DNA of 64,000 nt from Siderastrea siderea (lineage: Eukaryota > Cnidaria > Anthozoa > Scleractinia > Rhizangiidae), in NCBI GenBank assembly GCA_964030785.1, contig OZ034970.1:21894634-21958633 (forward strand). Reading direction: 5' to 3'. The notes below the pieces were generated by a model. It was not told the DNA's origin. It did not search any database and saw only the letters and a program-made list of their open reading frames with translations. A program made the position numbers and the translations under genes. Of this stretch, positions 22,678-35,199 are shown piece by piece; position 1 is the stretch's first letter, and each line of letters starts with the position of its first letter.

Positions 22678-25257
22678 AAGAAGTTGTTGCGCCGCAAGAA
22701 CACGCAAGCCCGCGCAAGAAGTGAAAGTGCTAGGTTTTTGCAGTTTACCCGCAAGAACATTCGAAACGCAAGAAGTTGAAAATCTAGCCGCAAGAAGTTA
22801 CTAATGTTACCGCAAGCCGCAAGCCGCAAGCCGCAAGAAGGCGCAAGAAGTACTGAGGGTCCAGCCGAAGAAACTTGTAGTGCTCGTGTTAGTGTGAGGT
22901 ATTGCAAGAGTAATGAGAGCGAATCTCGCGCTCTATTCTCTTTGAAATATCACCGAGCTTTCGAGCGATTTTTCGCCGTGTTGGCGTGTTGGCGTGTTGG
23001 CGGGACAATTCGCCAAGTTAAGCGAAAGTTCACAAGGCTAATCAAAAAATCAAGGAAGCAAATGTTCGAACAACCGAAGTATCGAAGAAAATTCACATCA
23101 CGAAATGGAATATCCGCCAGCTTTCCGACTGGAAGATAAACACCCGGTAAACATGATCTCCGGCACATGACAAAACATGAACAATTTTTTTAAGCGTGTC
23201 TCAGATACAGTGATACGGGTTCAACTCAGAACTGACTCAATTCAGTTTTTTATTCCATCCAAGAAATAGAAACAAAAAGGTCCAAAAGCTATAATTGTGG
23301 CAAACTGCGCGAACTCTTCTTTGACAGGCAAGACAACACAAGACTTACACATGCAGGAGGTCATGCCATCGCGTGGGTGAAGTCATCAAGAATCCCTGCA
23401 TCTTTACCAGTTTAATTTCCCAGCAAAAAAGGGATACTCGAAGAAATAGCATAGACATATGATTTCAACTACACATTCGCCTTTCGACACAGCTTGCTGC
23501 CCGGGGCTTGCTGTCTTGACGGCTTAGAGAACTGCTTATGCATTGCGTTACAAAATGTCATTCAAACAAATCATACCAAATTTGCATACGGCAGATTTGT
23601 GTTTACTCAGGTTAGAATTGACGTGCCGAATTTCTTTCAGATGGCGGAGTTTTAGTTTCCTTCAGACTTTTTTGGTTTACTTCGAAGATTTAAATGTGAT
23701 ATCGACTTCAGCGTAATGAGTGGAACTATTTTTACAAGCATAATGTGTTTTTCCAATTAAGACTTCGGGTATTATTTCTTCTCATCTGAGTGACCATGTT
23801 CATTTCTCACACGTGTGAGCGCAACTAATTAAAAGTATTTGTCCGAGTTTAATATGTTGGTGGAAGCACAGCAACACTGAACAGGTGAATGTCGGTTCTT
23901 TAATAATGTGACTGATGGACTGTGCTTTGCCATTGTTCCTCATTTAAGTGAAATAAATCGAGCGAAATCTTTCGCGCCGCTAAGCGTACCGCATGTCTGG
24001 GACTCCGGTACACATAAACAATAACATAAGCGTGCTTCGTTTGAGCCTCGTTTCTCCCTAGCCGTTAAAAAATAACATAGAAGGCGACCAGTGTCAAATT
24101 CAGAACCTAGTGAACTCTTTATCGGATAAAAAATTCAAAACCGAACAAAAAAACTTACAAGGGACCAAATAAACAACTGATTGCAAGTTACAAAGGCAGC
24201 CAATTTCGAACGTGCCTTGCGCTACAAAGTGGTCTCTTTTTTACCTTCTCCGGGTTCCGGGTTTTTAAGATGTTAGCGCAAAGACGTTCTTGCGCTTACT
24301 TGCGGTCCAGATATCTTACCACAAAGAAGTTCTTGCGGTTTTAACTTCTAAACGCAAAGACGTTCTTGCGGCTTGCAGTATTCAAGTGCAGGCATCCTGC
24401 AAGTAGCCGCAAGAAGTTCTCGGCTTGCGGACGCAAAAAGAAGTTCTTGCGCGTGCATTATTTTTGGGCTGTACTGTACAAAAAACCCCAAACTTAAACA
24501 ACCCTTCGCCGTTCATATCTTAAATACTGTAAATTAAAAGACAAAAACATAGGAAGGTAACATTCAGAAGACTAAAGTGAATAGAGCGCTCTTGAGTACC
24601 CGTACCACAAGCTTTACAGCACTTTCTTCGTATGTTAAGCCAACTTGCTTTCAGGAAAAACCATGTTCATTTTATAAACCGGCGGTCGCCATCATGGCGA
24701 CGGCCGGTTAAAAAAAAAACTTGCAACAGATAGCTAGTACTTTGTTGGATTACATGTTAGCACAAACTCCACAAAGGAGTTTTTACGGTCACGACTCTTT
24801 GTTAAGCGCGGTAATTTCACAATGTACATGCTGTTGTAATTTTACTATTAATCTAATTACAGCTCCTGAAATAAAATAAACATTGCAGTAAGTTACATTC
24901 ACAGTGTGTAAGTACTGATATATGGCGTCGTGTAGTTTTTCCACTCTTCTGGAGAGGGTTACTGCCTGTGGATTAAGCAGTTGTTACCAAGGCCACGTTG
25001 AAGTTGTTCCCCTAAAAGAATGCACAACGGACACATCTCGCGGCATCTTCAATTGCAGGGACTAAGTGCAGATAAAGCGGTTGACAGTGAATTCAAGTTG
25101 TTGTTAGCCCGAGCAGGTAATGTTATTGCATTTTGTTCTGGAATTACTGTGTTCCATAATTTTTGCCGCAGATACTTCATGGCACTCGGCGTCCCTTAAT
25201 CTAGGTTCTGCAGAGTCGCGCCACTCCCGTGCCCACGGGCGCCCGGGGGGTGGGGGT

Positions 25258-25500
25258 GGCAGGGATGGCGCAGTGGTGAGAGCACTCGTCTTCCACCAAT
25301 CTGGCCCGGGTTCGATTCCCAGTCCCGGTGTCATATGTGGGTTGAGTTTGTTGCTGGTTCTCGTCCTTGCTCAGAGGGTTTTTCTCCGGGTACTCCCGTT
25401 TTCCTCCCTCCATAAAAACCAACATTTCCATAAGGGAGACTACAGTTTGACTGTAATTATGCACCCTACTGAAATAAAGTGTATTTATTTATTTCTATTT
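25258..25500 (+). mobile_element. tRNA-derived SINE
   Basis: The head reads GGATGGCGCAGTGGTGAGAG (A box region) and GGGTTCGATTCCC (perfect B box), then a conserved body with GTTGAGTTTGTTGCTGGTTC and TTTTTCTCCGGGTACTCC, and an AATAAAGTGTATTTATTT-like tail. It is absent from the opposite palindrome arm, which supports insertion. The body resembles SINE domains known from cnidarians. Confidence 0.8.
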
Positions 25501-28033
25501 TGACCAATGTTTGGGTGTAGGGGTGACGCTGCGTGGCCCTGTTTAGGACAGAAAAACGAAATGGAATGTCGATCGTACTGACCATACCCGGTTGGGGAAG
25601 ACGGGCATAAAATTATATACCATGCTTAGGGACAGAGACCAAAAACCGTATCCTGTCTAGTGGCAACCCCACTATAGTCCACATAAGGGAGTAGCCCTCC
25701 CTTCCGGGCGGGGGAGAGGGGTGGTGGTGCCGTGTTTAGCATGACAATAGCACGATGTAATTTCAGACGCCGAAAATTGAACTTCACTGCAATCTTCCTT
25801 GGTAGCAGTTCGAGAGAGCGAGACGCGGAAGCCACACAGGCCCATGCGAGAACTCGCCCACATGATACCTTTTCTCGCTTTGCCATTTTAGCTAGCCCTT
25901 TTTTGGTTTTTGCGCCATGGGGTTGAAAGCTTAGACTCTTCTACTGAAAAAATGCCTAAATAACCAGAAATCAAAGATAAGTATACCTTGAACTCTAGGC
26001 TTCCAACCTCATGACGCAAAAACCAAATAGCAAAGCGAGAAAGGGTATCATGTGGGCGAGTTCCCATATGGGCCCGCGTGGCTACCGCGTCTCGCTCGCT
26101 CAAACTACTGCCAAGGATGATTACATCAGGGGACGTTCAATAACCACATCGTGCTATCGTCAATAAATATTGTGCTACAGTTGAGCGAGTTAAGGCTAAG
26201 CACGGCACTCTCCCCCCTTCCCCCGCCCCGGAAGGGAGGGTTACTGCCTAATGTGGTCTATACTGGGGTGTGCCGCTGGACAGGATATGGTTTTGGTCTC
26301 TGTCCCTAAACATGGTAAATTATTTTATGCGCATCTTCCGCAACCGGGTATGGTCGGTACGATCGACATTCCATTTCGTTTTTCTGTCCTAAACAGGGTC
26401 AGGGTGTCAAACCCGCAACGTCACCCCTACACCCAAACATTGGTCAAAGACCCTTTCTCCCCCCCCCCCAGCAACCCTGGGAGAGGGAGGGCACAGGGGT
26501 AGCGCGACTCTGTAGAACCTAGAGTAAGGGACGCCAAGTGCTATGAAGTATCTGTGGCAAAAATTATGGAACACAGTAATTCCAGAACAAAATGCAATAA
26601 CATTACCTGCTCGGGCTAACAACAACTTGAATTCACTGTCAACCGCTTTATCTGCACTTAGTCCCTGCAATTGAAGATGCCGCGATATGTGTCTTGTGCA
26701 TTCTTTTAGGGAAACAACTTCAACGTGGCCTGGGTAACAACTACTTAATCCACAGGCAGTAACCCTCTCCAGAAGAGTGGAAAAACTATATACACGACGC
26801 CATGTATCAGTACTTACACACTGTGAATGTAACTTACTGCAATATTTATTCTATTTCATGAGCTGTAATTAAATTAGTAGTAAAACTACAACAGCACGTA
26901 CATTGCGAAATTACCGTAAAAACTCCTTTGTGGAGTTTGTGCTAACATGTAATCCAACAAAGTACTAGCTATCTGTTGCAAGTTTTTTTTTCTTTTTAAA
27001 TTTCCACCAAGTTTTTATCTCAAATCACATAACAGAAATCGAATGCGTGACTCTCTCTGTTAGTGTGGTGTGACACGTGCGGGTCAGTGCAGAGGTCACC
27101 TGTCTTTCCGCATATTCCTCTAGGCGATGAGTTTAAAATATCTTCGCTCAATCAGGAAACTGAAAATTCGTTTGTTTACAGTTTGGAATGTTTTTCTGTT
27201 GTATTGTTGCGTTTTCGGTTGGCAAGGTAGGCGGCATAGTACGCCGTTTCTCTGTGTTTTCGATGAGTGGATTCCTGTCTTGTTGAAATGCCGTTAAAAA
27301 TCTGCTTTGTCTTAACATTTTAAGACTCAGCAAGACTCAAGAAAGCAGAACTTTCTTTCAAAGATCAGGAAAAACATTGTGCGTGCATGTGTAACTAATG
27401 GTGAGCCTATCTTAAACGACCTTTGTAATTGTTAGCAGTATTCCAGGAATTAAATCTGTAATTTGCATATAATTCTACCCGCTCACATCACTAAACAGTA
27501 AAAATTTACTGACGGGGAAGTATTTGATTCCCAAAGCTGTAACTTTCCTGGTGAAAAGTACAATGACAGAGCTTTCTTTCTGTGTAGTCTTAAACATTGA
27601 ACGATACATACCAGATGCCGTTTTAAGCGGCCGAAGTTGGCCTTCATTTTACCTTGTGATAAACAAGGTTAAGAGCGGCTCGATAAAAACGCCCCTTGAA
27701 AATGTTCGAAACGAAACATTGGCAAATTTATTACACAGTTTCAAAGTAGAAAGGTTAAATAATGTGCGTGGTTTGTTTCGTTTCAAAAGAATCTTTTTTA
27801 CGCTCTCACCGGCTTCCTAAAGTTGAGTGAGAATTTGAGCCATTTAGAGACCCTAAAACCGCCATTTTATGCATTTTTCGAACTTTTTAAATTTTCGTCC
27901 GTTAAATAACTCGTTGGAACTTTGGATTATTTTTTCTTGAATTAGCTTACCCATAGCGATGTTTTGGCAAAATAAAAAAAAATTCGATCTTTTGTGAGTG
28001 TCTTTCGATTCTCGATATTCTCAGAAAATGGCT

Positions 28034-28140
28034 CGTAATTCTCTGCAAGTATCTATGTGACAAAAAATCTATTATCCAGTCACATTTAAGTGGTATAAAT
28101 GGGTTAAAGGTTCCTATTACCTTTTCTTCCAATTTACTCT
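28034..28140 (-). pseudogene. LINE reverse transcriptase, continuation beyond foldback element 2
   Basis: The minus strand reads WIIDFLSHRYLQRIT directly up to the element edge, matching the family's FLS-R-QRV pattern just before the motif B region found at 19260. Further upstream the LINE similarity fades. Confidence 0.55.
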
Positions 28141-28669
28141 CTATTAATCATGCGCTCTAGCTTTGACGTCTCATTCTGAGCTATCTGTCCGGTATCATTT
28201 TTCAGTATGTTATGCAAAAGCCATCTGTTAGTTAAATCTTCTGGGGCTTTTGATCCCTCCAAGTGACAATTACAGTCTGACTTTCACTTTTACCCATGGG
28301 GCTCCTTGGTCACTTGTTGCTGCAGCGATTGACATAAGGCGACAGAATCCTCCAACTGATGTTTTTAAAGACTTTATTCTTGTAACAATGTGTCTTTTAA
28401 CACTGTGAGAACCAAAAATGTATACATGCATTACGGTAAGATTACATGACTGATAAATTTGTTACACTCGAAAATTACACAATTCTTACAAACAGATTAA
28501 AACTAGTAGTAATTGAAGATTAAGAGAGAGCGTTCAACTGGTTGCATTCTAGCAGATAGCCAACGCTTCTAGTTTCCAAGTTGTCACCAAGGAGACAGAA
28601 GCCTCTGAGTCCTTTGCTTTCCTCTAAATGAAAGCATGGGTCTTAGGCATGGTTTCTTTGTTAAGGGAG

Positions 28670-28845
28670 CTCAGGTTTACATTATTGTTTTGACTGAGAA
28701 TTGCTGTGAAATGATTTGACCGTGGTGAATAAATTTTCTGCTGACAACAAAGGTCCTTGAATATGTGCTAGCAATGTCTTTCTTTCAGTGGAACAGCAAG
28801 CACCCAAGCCAGCTAAATCACTTGGTTAGATTGAAAAAAGGTTAA
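28670..28845. repeat. Inverted repeat partner of 17310-17485
   Basis: Diverged inverted copy of the 17.3-kb segment, containing GTTTTGACTGAGAATTGCTG. Non-coding. Confidence 0.6.
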
Positions 28846-28960
28846 AGAAAATGCTAATCACACTAATACTGGTCTAAATTATTATCTAAGCAAAGTTACA
28901 ATATCTTGATAAGAAATTTCTTTGAAATACATTTTGTAATAAAAATTAACGATAAAAGGC

Positions 28961-29120
28961 CATGACGTTTCGACCTCTCCGAGGTCATTTTCAAGTGCGA
29001 GTAAAAAAAAAAATGAAAATTAGCATAAATATATTACAAGCGGTTTAAAAATAGTTTAAAAGGTAAGAATACAATGAACAATAAAATGCGATAAAATATG
29101 GAAACGATAAGTGATAAAAT
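28961..29120 (-). mobile_element. Penelope-like terminal remnant
   Basis: On the minus strand TGACCTCGGAGAGGTCGAAACGTC has the stem-II-plus-GAAA layout of a degenerate hammerhead, and similar sequence occurs at 62380-62430 next to a Penelope-like ORF. The CTGATGA box is not intact. Confidence 0.4.
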
Positions 29121-29127
29121 ATTTATA

Positions 29128-29205
29128 ATATATAGATTTAGCCAAGCCTAAAAGCGGAACTCCAATTATTATTTATTTATTATTATTTATTTTATTTATT
29201 ATTAT

Positions 29206-29237
<32 letters not shown>

Positions 29238-29290
29238 ATAATATTATTATTATTATTATTATCATTATTATTATTATTTCAAGTGGTACC
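29128..29290. repeat. Dispersed repeat end plus ATT microsatellite
   Basis: TATAGATTTAGCCAAGCC matches the start of the insertion at 8741. It is followed by about 120 bp of ATT/ATTT units. Confidence 0.7.
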
Positions 29291-29352
29291 TGACAGCAAT
29301 ATTATATTTTAGGTAATTATTAGTAAATACACTCTCATCAAATTAGAATCTG

Positions 29353-29736
29353 CATACCTGCCAACCTTATAAAATCAGAAATAGGGACCACCCCCCATGC
29401 TCACCCCAGTCCTGGGGTAGTGCCCTGCCCCCACTGCCCCCCAACACTGAGCAGGATCTAGGTTGCTTTAAGGTTTTTGCATTATTTTTAAAAAATATTG
29501 CCTGTACTGTACTGTCTTAGCATTAGAATTCTCAGGTGTTGTTTAATGGTCTCAAGCACCACATGTGTTGCACAAAACGATAGGATGTAGAAAAGTCATT
29601 GAAGACCAGTCTTTAACAATCCAGTTCCAAATTGTCGTTTTTTCCTTGAAAATCGGAATGTCCCGATTGTTTTAGGTTTTGAAACTCAAAAATCGGGACA
29701 ATTCCCATTAAATGGGGACGGATGGCAGGTATGAAC
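29353..29736. mobile_element. MITE with ATACCTGCCA ends
   Basis: ATACCTGCCAACC at the left is inverted at the right as GGATGGCAGGTAT, enclosing about 380 bp without coding frames. Confidence 0.5.
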
Positions 29737-29739
29737 CTG

Positions 29740-31160
29740 TTTTACATAATTCTAAATAAGCCCCAGTTTTAGGTTGTAAACTTAAATATTGGGCACAATA
29801 ATTATTTTTGTTCACTTTACTTCGGCCTTTTCTCTGCCACAAGTCTACGATTTAATTTATTTACATTATTGCAGAGTTGTCAAATAGTATAGACAAGGTA
29901 CTAATTGAAAAATACCTCCACCTCATTCAATGGTTTGACAGATAAGTTGTGTGGCATAGAGCGAGGAAAAATGCGAGCAATGAGTACCGGTAAAATTAAT
30001 GTCTTTGACCATTATCTGTAAAACCACTGAATGATATTTATTATTCCACTACAATATTTGCCTATCATTTTAAATGATTTATTCAATGAGTGATTTGAAA
30101 CCGGGACACTACAGTGCAATACGCTTTCTACAGTGCAATGCACTCTCATACTCTCATGTATGTGTTTTCTCCTTATATGATAAACTGATGCTATAGTGGA
30201 ATAATAATGTACCTTGTTTACTCTTATTGATGCCCAGGGACTATTATATTAAAATCAGTCTCTTTAAGTACCCATCAGTCGTGAATCAACCACTCAACCA
30301 CTTAGTTGATAAATCGGTCAATCAGTCAATAAAAAAATTTGTGACTAACAGTGTTGCCAGCACGAATAACAAATGGTCCAGTAACCACTAGTGACTTTAT
30401 TTGATGTACAGATTATGACTCACTATGTTACTACCCCTGACTGTGATGGTAGTAAATCTTGTGGTTTAATTTGTTTTTGGTTTGATCATTAGCCTTTACA
30501 CTGCATCTAATGTCACCAATGAGCAATGTTACTGATTTTCATAATCTGGTAGCAAAGAGAAACAAAAAGAAAAGCCTCTTCATAAATCATTTCAGGATAG
30601 TCTGAAACCTGTCATGTATACTAATGAACTGACAAGAGGGGATCAGACTGTGGTGAATCCATCATTTGAAATAGTTTTCCCTGTCAAGTGAATTCAGTCA
30701 GATAAGTCTGAATCATCATTCCTGGGAAGTAAGTTGTGTGTGTGCGTGTGTGTGTGTGTGGGGGGGGGGGGAGTAGGGTTACTCCCAAATAAATGCTACT
30801 CGTGTATGGATGTGTTACTGAGGGAACACAAAACTGCTCTTAAAATTTTTTATTTCAATTGATAATGTCTGCCTGGGAACATACATGTAGCTAAGAGTAC
30901 AAATTTTTTAACCAAAGCCTTACAATAAACTGCCATATTTTTTCTGTATGAAACCTGTATGGAAAAGAAAGCAGAGTTTAATTATCTCAGTTGTCAAAAG
31001 TAAGCCCATGGCTTTAGGGAGGTTCTAAGGATATTTGCGCAATTTTTTTCTGCGCATCAATACTGCGCACACAATTCACAACATTGGCATTATGTCATGC
31101 CGTGTCATGCACTGAGCATGCACGCTCGCATGAAAAACTACCCCAAATGTTGTAAGACAC
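29740..31160. other. Non-coding interval
   Basis: Apart from the GT/poly-G tract I see no gene or identifiable repeat in this AT-rich stretch. Confidence 0.5.
30731..30772. repeat. GT microsatellite followed by poly-G
   Basis: About ten GT units, one interrupted by GC, run into a stretch of twelve G residues. Confidence 0.85.
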
Positions 31161-31161
31161 T

Positions 31162-32860
31162 GTAAACTGCCGCTTATAAGCCCTAGGCTGATACAACTTT
31201 GTAAGGGGTTTTGGGTGGGCTTATAAATGGAGGGGCTTATATCCGGAGGGGCTTATAAGCGGAATAAGAAAAACGTTACGAAATGAGCCACAGCAGTGTT
31301 GATCGGAATACATTTTTACCACCATTTTCACTACTACGCGACTTTTCTTTTCAAAACACCTCTGAGCACTTTGCAATACGCTTCCGTCAATCATACCTTA
31401 TATGGGAAGTGTCTGATGTTACCGCAATTGAATTGAGCTCGAAGGAATAATGATGGCGTCAAATTATCCCGTAAATTTGCGCTGGCGAGTCATATATTGA
31501 CCAGTAAGAGGCTTTAGAGTCGTTGATGTTGCAAGAATACTTCACGTTTGGTAGATATTTGTAAAGAAATTTGACATTTCTTCAGAATTAAATACCCGCC
31601 CGGTGGATTATCCTAGGCGGCGGATGGTAAGCGTGCGTTTAAACTCGCGAATAAGCTAAACCAAAGTGTGAAGTAATTATTCTAGCTTTTCTGACCTGAA
31701 AATAGCACACGACATGTTATTCACCACGAGTATAAATCTGGCAATGTCCCGAAGTGTACGAGGACGAAATTCAGGAGTGGATAGAGTATGCAACGGGAAA
31801 ACGAATTATGATCGGCGTGCGATCAACCGATTCGTGAAGAAAATGGGTTTTACAAGAAGAAAGGTACGTATGACTAGCTGCATTTTTTTGGAAGGAACAA
31901 CTGCTAATTCTAATCACCTATCACCTCCGGAATGAATTGAAAAAACAAAATAAAGCATAAGCTTATAATGGGCTTGTAACGTTTGTTGTTCTACGTTTCG
32001 AGAGTGTAAACATATAACGCTGTGACATGATAGGGAAATTGTTATTTCTACAAGCGGGAACAGGGAATCGAGGAAAATATTTAAGCTTACTTTCAAGTTT
32101 ACTTCTTCGTTATAACTCAAGACGATTGCCAAAGAACGTGATGAGGGAAACAGGACGATGTATTGTCTTAGGATCGCTGAATTTCACCGAGAACAGTTGC
32201 TATTTATAGATGAATCTGAGAAGTTCTGATTCATCTATAAATAGCAACTGTTCTCGGTGAAATTTAGCGATGACCCACGACGATACATCTCGACAAGAAA
32301 TGTCGAAATTTCTTTACAAATATCTACCAAACGTGAAGTATTCTTGCAACATCAACGACTCTAAAGCCTCTTACTAGTCAATATATGACTCGCCAGCGCA
32401 AATTTTCGGGATAATTTGGCGCTATCTTAATTCCTTCGAGCTCAATTCAATTGCGGTAACATCAGACACTTCCCATATAAGGTATGATTGACGGAAGCGT
32501 ATTGCAAAGTGCTCAGAGGTGTTTTGAAAAGAAAAGTCGCGTAGTAGTGAAAATGGTGGTAATGTACCAGTTTGTAATTAACCTTTGAAATGTCATAATA
32601 AATCGAATTCATTTCAATTTTAACAACAAAATCAAAACTGCAACAACACGAACGTAACCGGAACATAACAAAACAGAAGCTCAGACTTAATCTTTGCAGT
32701 TTTCTGTGAGAGTGCTTAATATTAAGGAAACAGGGAAAACTAGAGGAGGGCTTATATCCGGGGGGGGCTTATTACCGGATGTATTTTTTGTTTACAGGTG
32801 GATGGGCCTATAGCCTGGGGGGGGGCTTGTAAGCAGGCGGGCTTATAAGCGGCAGTTTAC
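31162..32860. mobile_element. Foldback element 3 (GTAAACTGCCGC ends)
   Basis: GTAAACTGCCGCTTATAAGC at the left is inverted at the right end. The arms contain several GGGCTTATA-type blocks near each end, and a long paired segment (31320-31610 with 32290-32570, including GGAAGTGTCTGATGTTACCG). A 670-bp centre holds a short frame at 31714-31935 (SVRGRNSGVDRVCNGKTN) that I do not recognise, plus a further perfect hairpin. Confidence 0.7.
32168..32274. repeat. Perfect hairpin within foldback element 3
   Basis: GAGAACAGTTGCTATTTATA and its exact inverse flank a tiny loop around AATCTGAGAAGTTCTGATT, giving about 45 paired bases with one or two mismatches. Confidence 0.8.
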
Positions 32861-35196
32861 GGTATTTGTTTTGAGTTTTGAGCATGTGCATTTAAACAAG
32901 TGGCATTGAAGCATTCCAAGCGGACAAAAGGTAAACTGTATTTTTAGAGATGGTTGGTCTCATGTAAATACTTATGCCAGTCTGAATTTCAGACTGGTCT
33001 CATGTAAACAAAATTGCACCAGTCTGAGTTTACACTGCTTTAATGAAATCATTGTTTTACTGCCCCTGGGTATCTGAGGATGTTGTTAATCATTCTTGAG
33101 AGCCGCTCAACTTTAGTCTGAGGGGGTGTTTGCATGACACCAGTTCATTGTATGCTTTTCATTCTGATACAAGTTCACCCCAGTTCCCTCTTGCTTCTCT
33201 GTATTTGTTACATGATTACAGCACAAAATCTCATAACAGTGCGAGCCATACCTGGGTGAGTTCATACCGGTATCATGTAAACGTGGTGTAACTATTTGAT
33301 TCATTCTGCATTAAGTTAATTAACCATATAGCCATCCAGATAAATCTCACATCACCATGGAAAAAGGATTTTGTAACTTGAGGAAGGGAGATTCTTAACT
33401 ACAGATCTCGCATTGTTGCTAAGGGATTTTTGTGGATGGTATTCTGTCATACGCTGTTTTCAGCATTTCGTGCCGCTATATTGGTGAAATAATGAAGAAG
33501 AACATCTGAATTCCACAACTGAACATTGCGTGTGCATAGCTACTGCCAGTCCCCAACCGCACATTAAAAAGAAAACCAGTAAAACTAAGAGGAAACTAGT
33601 AAAGTTCCGATTTTTTTGCGAATCGCCCCAGTCCACCCTTCTTTACAATCCAAAGCATGCAATTACTGTTTTTACAAAGAATAGAAGAACTACAGCACAA
33701 AAATGTATAAAGATATGTGCTTGTGCCATCATAACTTTTATATTCATAATAAAGCAAATTTCTAGAAACTGTTGCTTCAAATTTTGCATCCTCTAAATCT
33801 ATATATTTGAATGATTTTAAAACTGTTTAATTATGTTTGACTGGGTTCAGAAATTGAATGGAATCAAACACAGCTGTATATATAGGCATATTTTTGGTTA
33901 ATAATTATTGTGTTCAATTACCGAACCCAAATTAAGTAAGAAAACCCACCTGCTATTTTAAATCAGATTATTGAACTGAGGGGATCTTCTCAGAAAAGCT
34001 CAACAGAGCTTGCTAAGATCTCCTGCCATTACGATATTTTAGCAGATATACATGTATTTACGTACGTGATGGAAAAAAAAATAAAAAATAAAAAATGGTC
34101 TTAAAAAAGAAAAAAAAAATTAACCCAATGACTGCACCCAATCCAGTTCAATTTACTGAACAGTTAGATACGTAAGCTGGGCTTATTATATAACTGATAT
34201 CTTCCACGTACCTTAACTTCACTGTAAGAAAATGCTGCATCACTGATCATTGCTGGCATATATGCCTAGAACGGAAAAAAGGATCAGTGAAAAAAAAACA
34301 AAACAAATCAAAACAAATTCAGGGCTAAAAATTGGCAGTCGCCCAGTCGCCAGTGGTGATTTAAAACTGACCAGGGCCACTAAAAGTCAAGGCTTAAATG
34401 CCTGATAGAGGACTGCAAATAAAAGTTACACTGTAGTTACAATTCAAATAAATTAGACTTTCATTGGAGCATCTCTGTTTTCTTTCCCCTCCTCAACTCT
34501 AAGTTCATCAATTGATGAAAATTTTCAGTTCTTGGAGTGCAAATTCATGAGAGCGAGCGCCTGGCAAATTACTTTCATCCTTAAAATAATATTAACTTTA
34601 TTGTTTTTCTTTTGACAACATCAAATAACTAATATTGTATGTAACATACATTATTAAAGCATTCACAACGCAATTTTTTACCAATGTGACATTAATGAAC
34701 AGAAAGAATGGGTGAACAGAATAGTAATTATACTCAATGTCAATTATTAAGGGAGTCGTCATTCACTTTGCTAGCATTGTCACTTCCAGCTTTGAAATGT
34801 TGTTGCCGAAGCTATACTTTGCTTTACTTTTGTGATCCACCTGATTCATGAGACGTACAAGTGCCTACTGTTGGAAATTTTTGCATCCACCCGTGAAAGT
34901 GTTCTTCTTTCCAGCTTTTGTGGAATCCTGACAAATGATTAATAAGTCATCGCCTGAACCCCTCATTTGCAGCTATCCAAACTCTTTTAACCATTTGTCT
35001 AAAAAGTGGTTATGTCTTCCACCCTTTGCACGGTTTTTGAGAAAACCAAAAAATGCATGCAGTAATTATTTGAACTTTCTAAAACATGAACATTCCATTA
35101 TAAGTGACAAATAGTAAGAAGCACATTGCAGTGCTTTTATTTCATACATGTAGGTTAACTGAGATCGAAAAAAATGGCAAATTGCACCTTCTGAAC
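32861..35196. other. Non-coding interval
   Basis: No protein family, RNA gene or clear element is seen. There are A-rich runs near 34070-34115. Confidence 0.5.
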
Positions 35197-35199
35197 TAA

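Larger units (their letters stand above)
21522..24465. mobile_element. Element X, copy 1, with CGCAAGAAGTT subterminal arrays
   Basis: The ends AAAAATAATGCACGCGCAAG are inverted copies. Just inside both ends are clusters of CGCAAGAA(C/G)TT in both orientations (22680-22860 and 24270-24465). Clustered subterminal motifs are typical transposase-binding sites of hAT, CACTA and Mutator-like elements. No transposase is visible. It is nested in element Y. Confidence 0.6.
20356..24710. mobile_element. Element Y, copy 1 (4.36 kb, nested)
   Basis: It runs between TAACCGGCC and GGCCGGTTA. The opposite arm of foldback element 2 (near 26,995) lacks it. A second copy in the reverse orientation lies at 57641-60880. 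The length difference is explained by the 1.1-kb insertion at 21560-22677 found only here. Frames shared by both copies (for example 20745-20951, and 22950-23168 with LPVGKLADIPFRDVNFLR) look unrelated to known proteins and may be chance. Confidence 0.7.
19261..28033. mobile_element. Giant palindromic element (foldback element 2) inside a LINE
   Basis: The two ends are exact inverted copies (AGCCATTTTCTGAGAATATC), and the inversion continues inward: 19261-20340 with 26990-28033, 24713-25250 with 26510-26990, 25500-25720 with 26220-26455, and 25780-25935 with 25945-26110. The symmetry centre is near 25,945. Removing the left-arm insertions (20,356-24,710 and a SINE at about 25,260-25,500) leaves a palindrome of about 4.1 kb. 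The LINE protein reads WIIDFLSHRYLQRIT on the right side and LKLSEGCISEWGQ on the left, so the insertion point is exact. No transposase is seen and no target duplication is obvious. Confidence 0.75.

Noticed and set aside
22804..23168. Open frames on both strands near 23 kb that recur at 59.2-59.5 kb
   Set aside because: They recur only because the whole element is duplicated. Both strands are open, and no domain or start context supports a gene.
25104..25503. Open frames across the SINE at 25.3 kb
   Set aside because: The sequence is a tRNA-derived SINE; frames on both strands are incidental.
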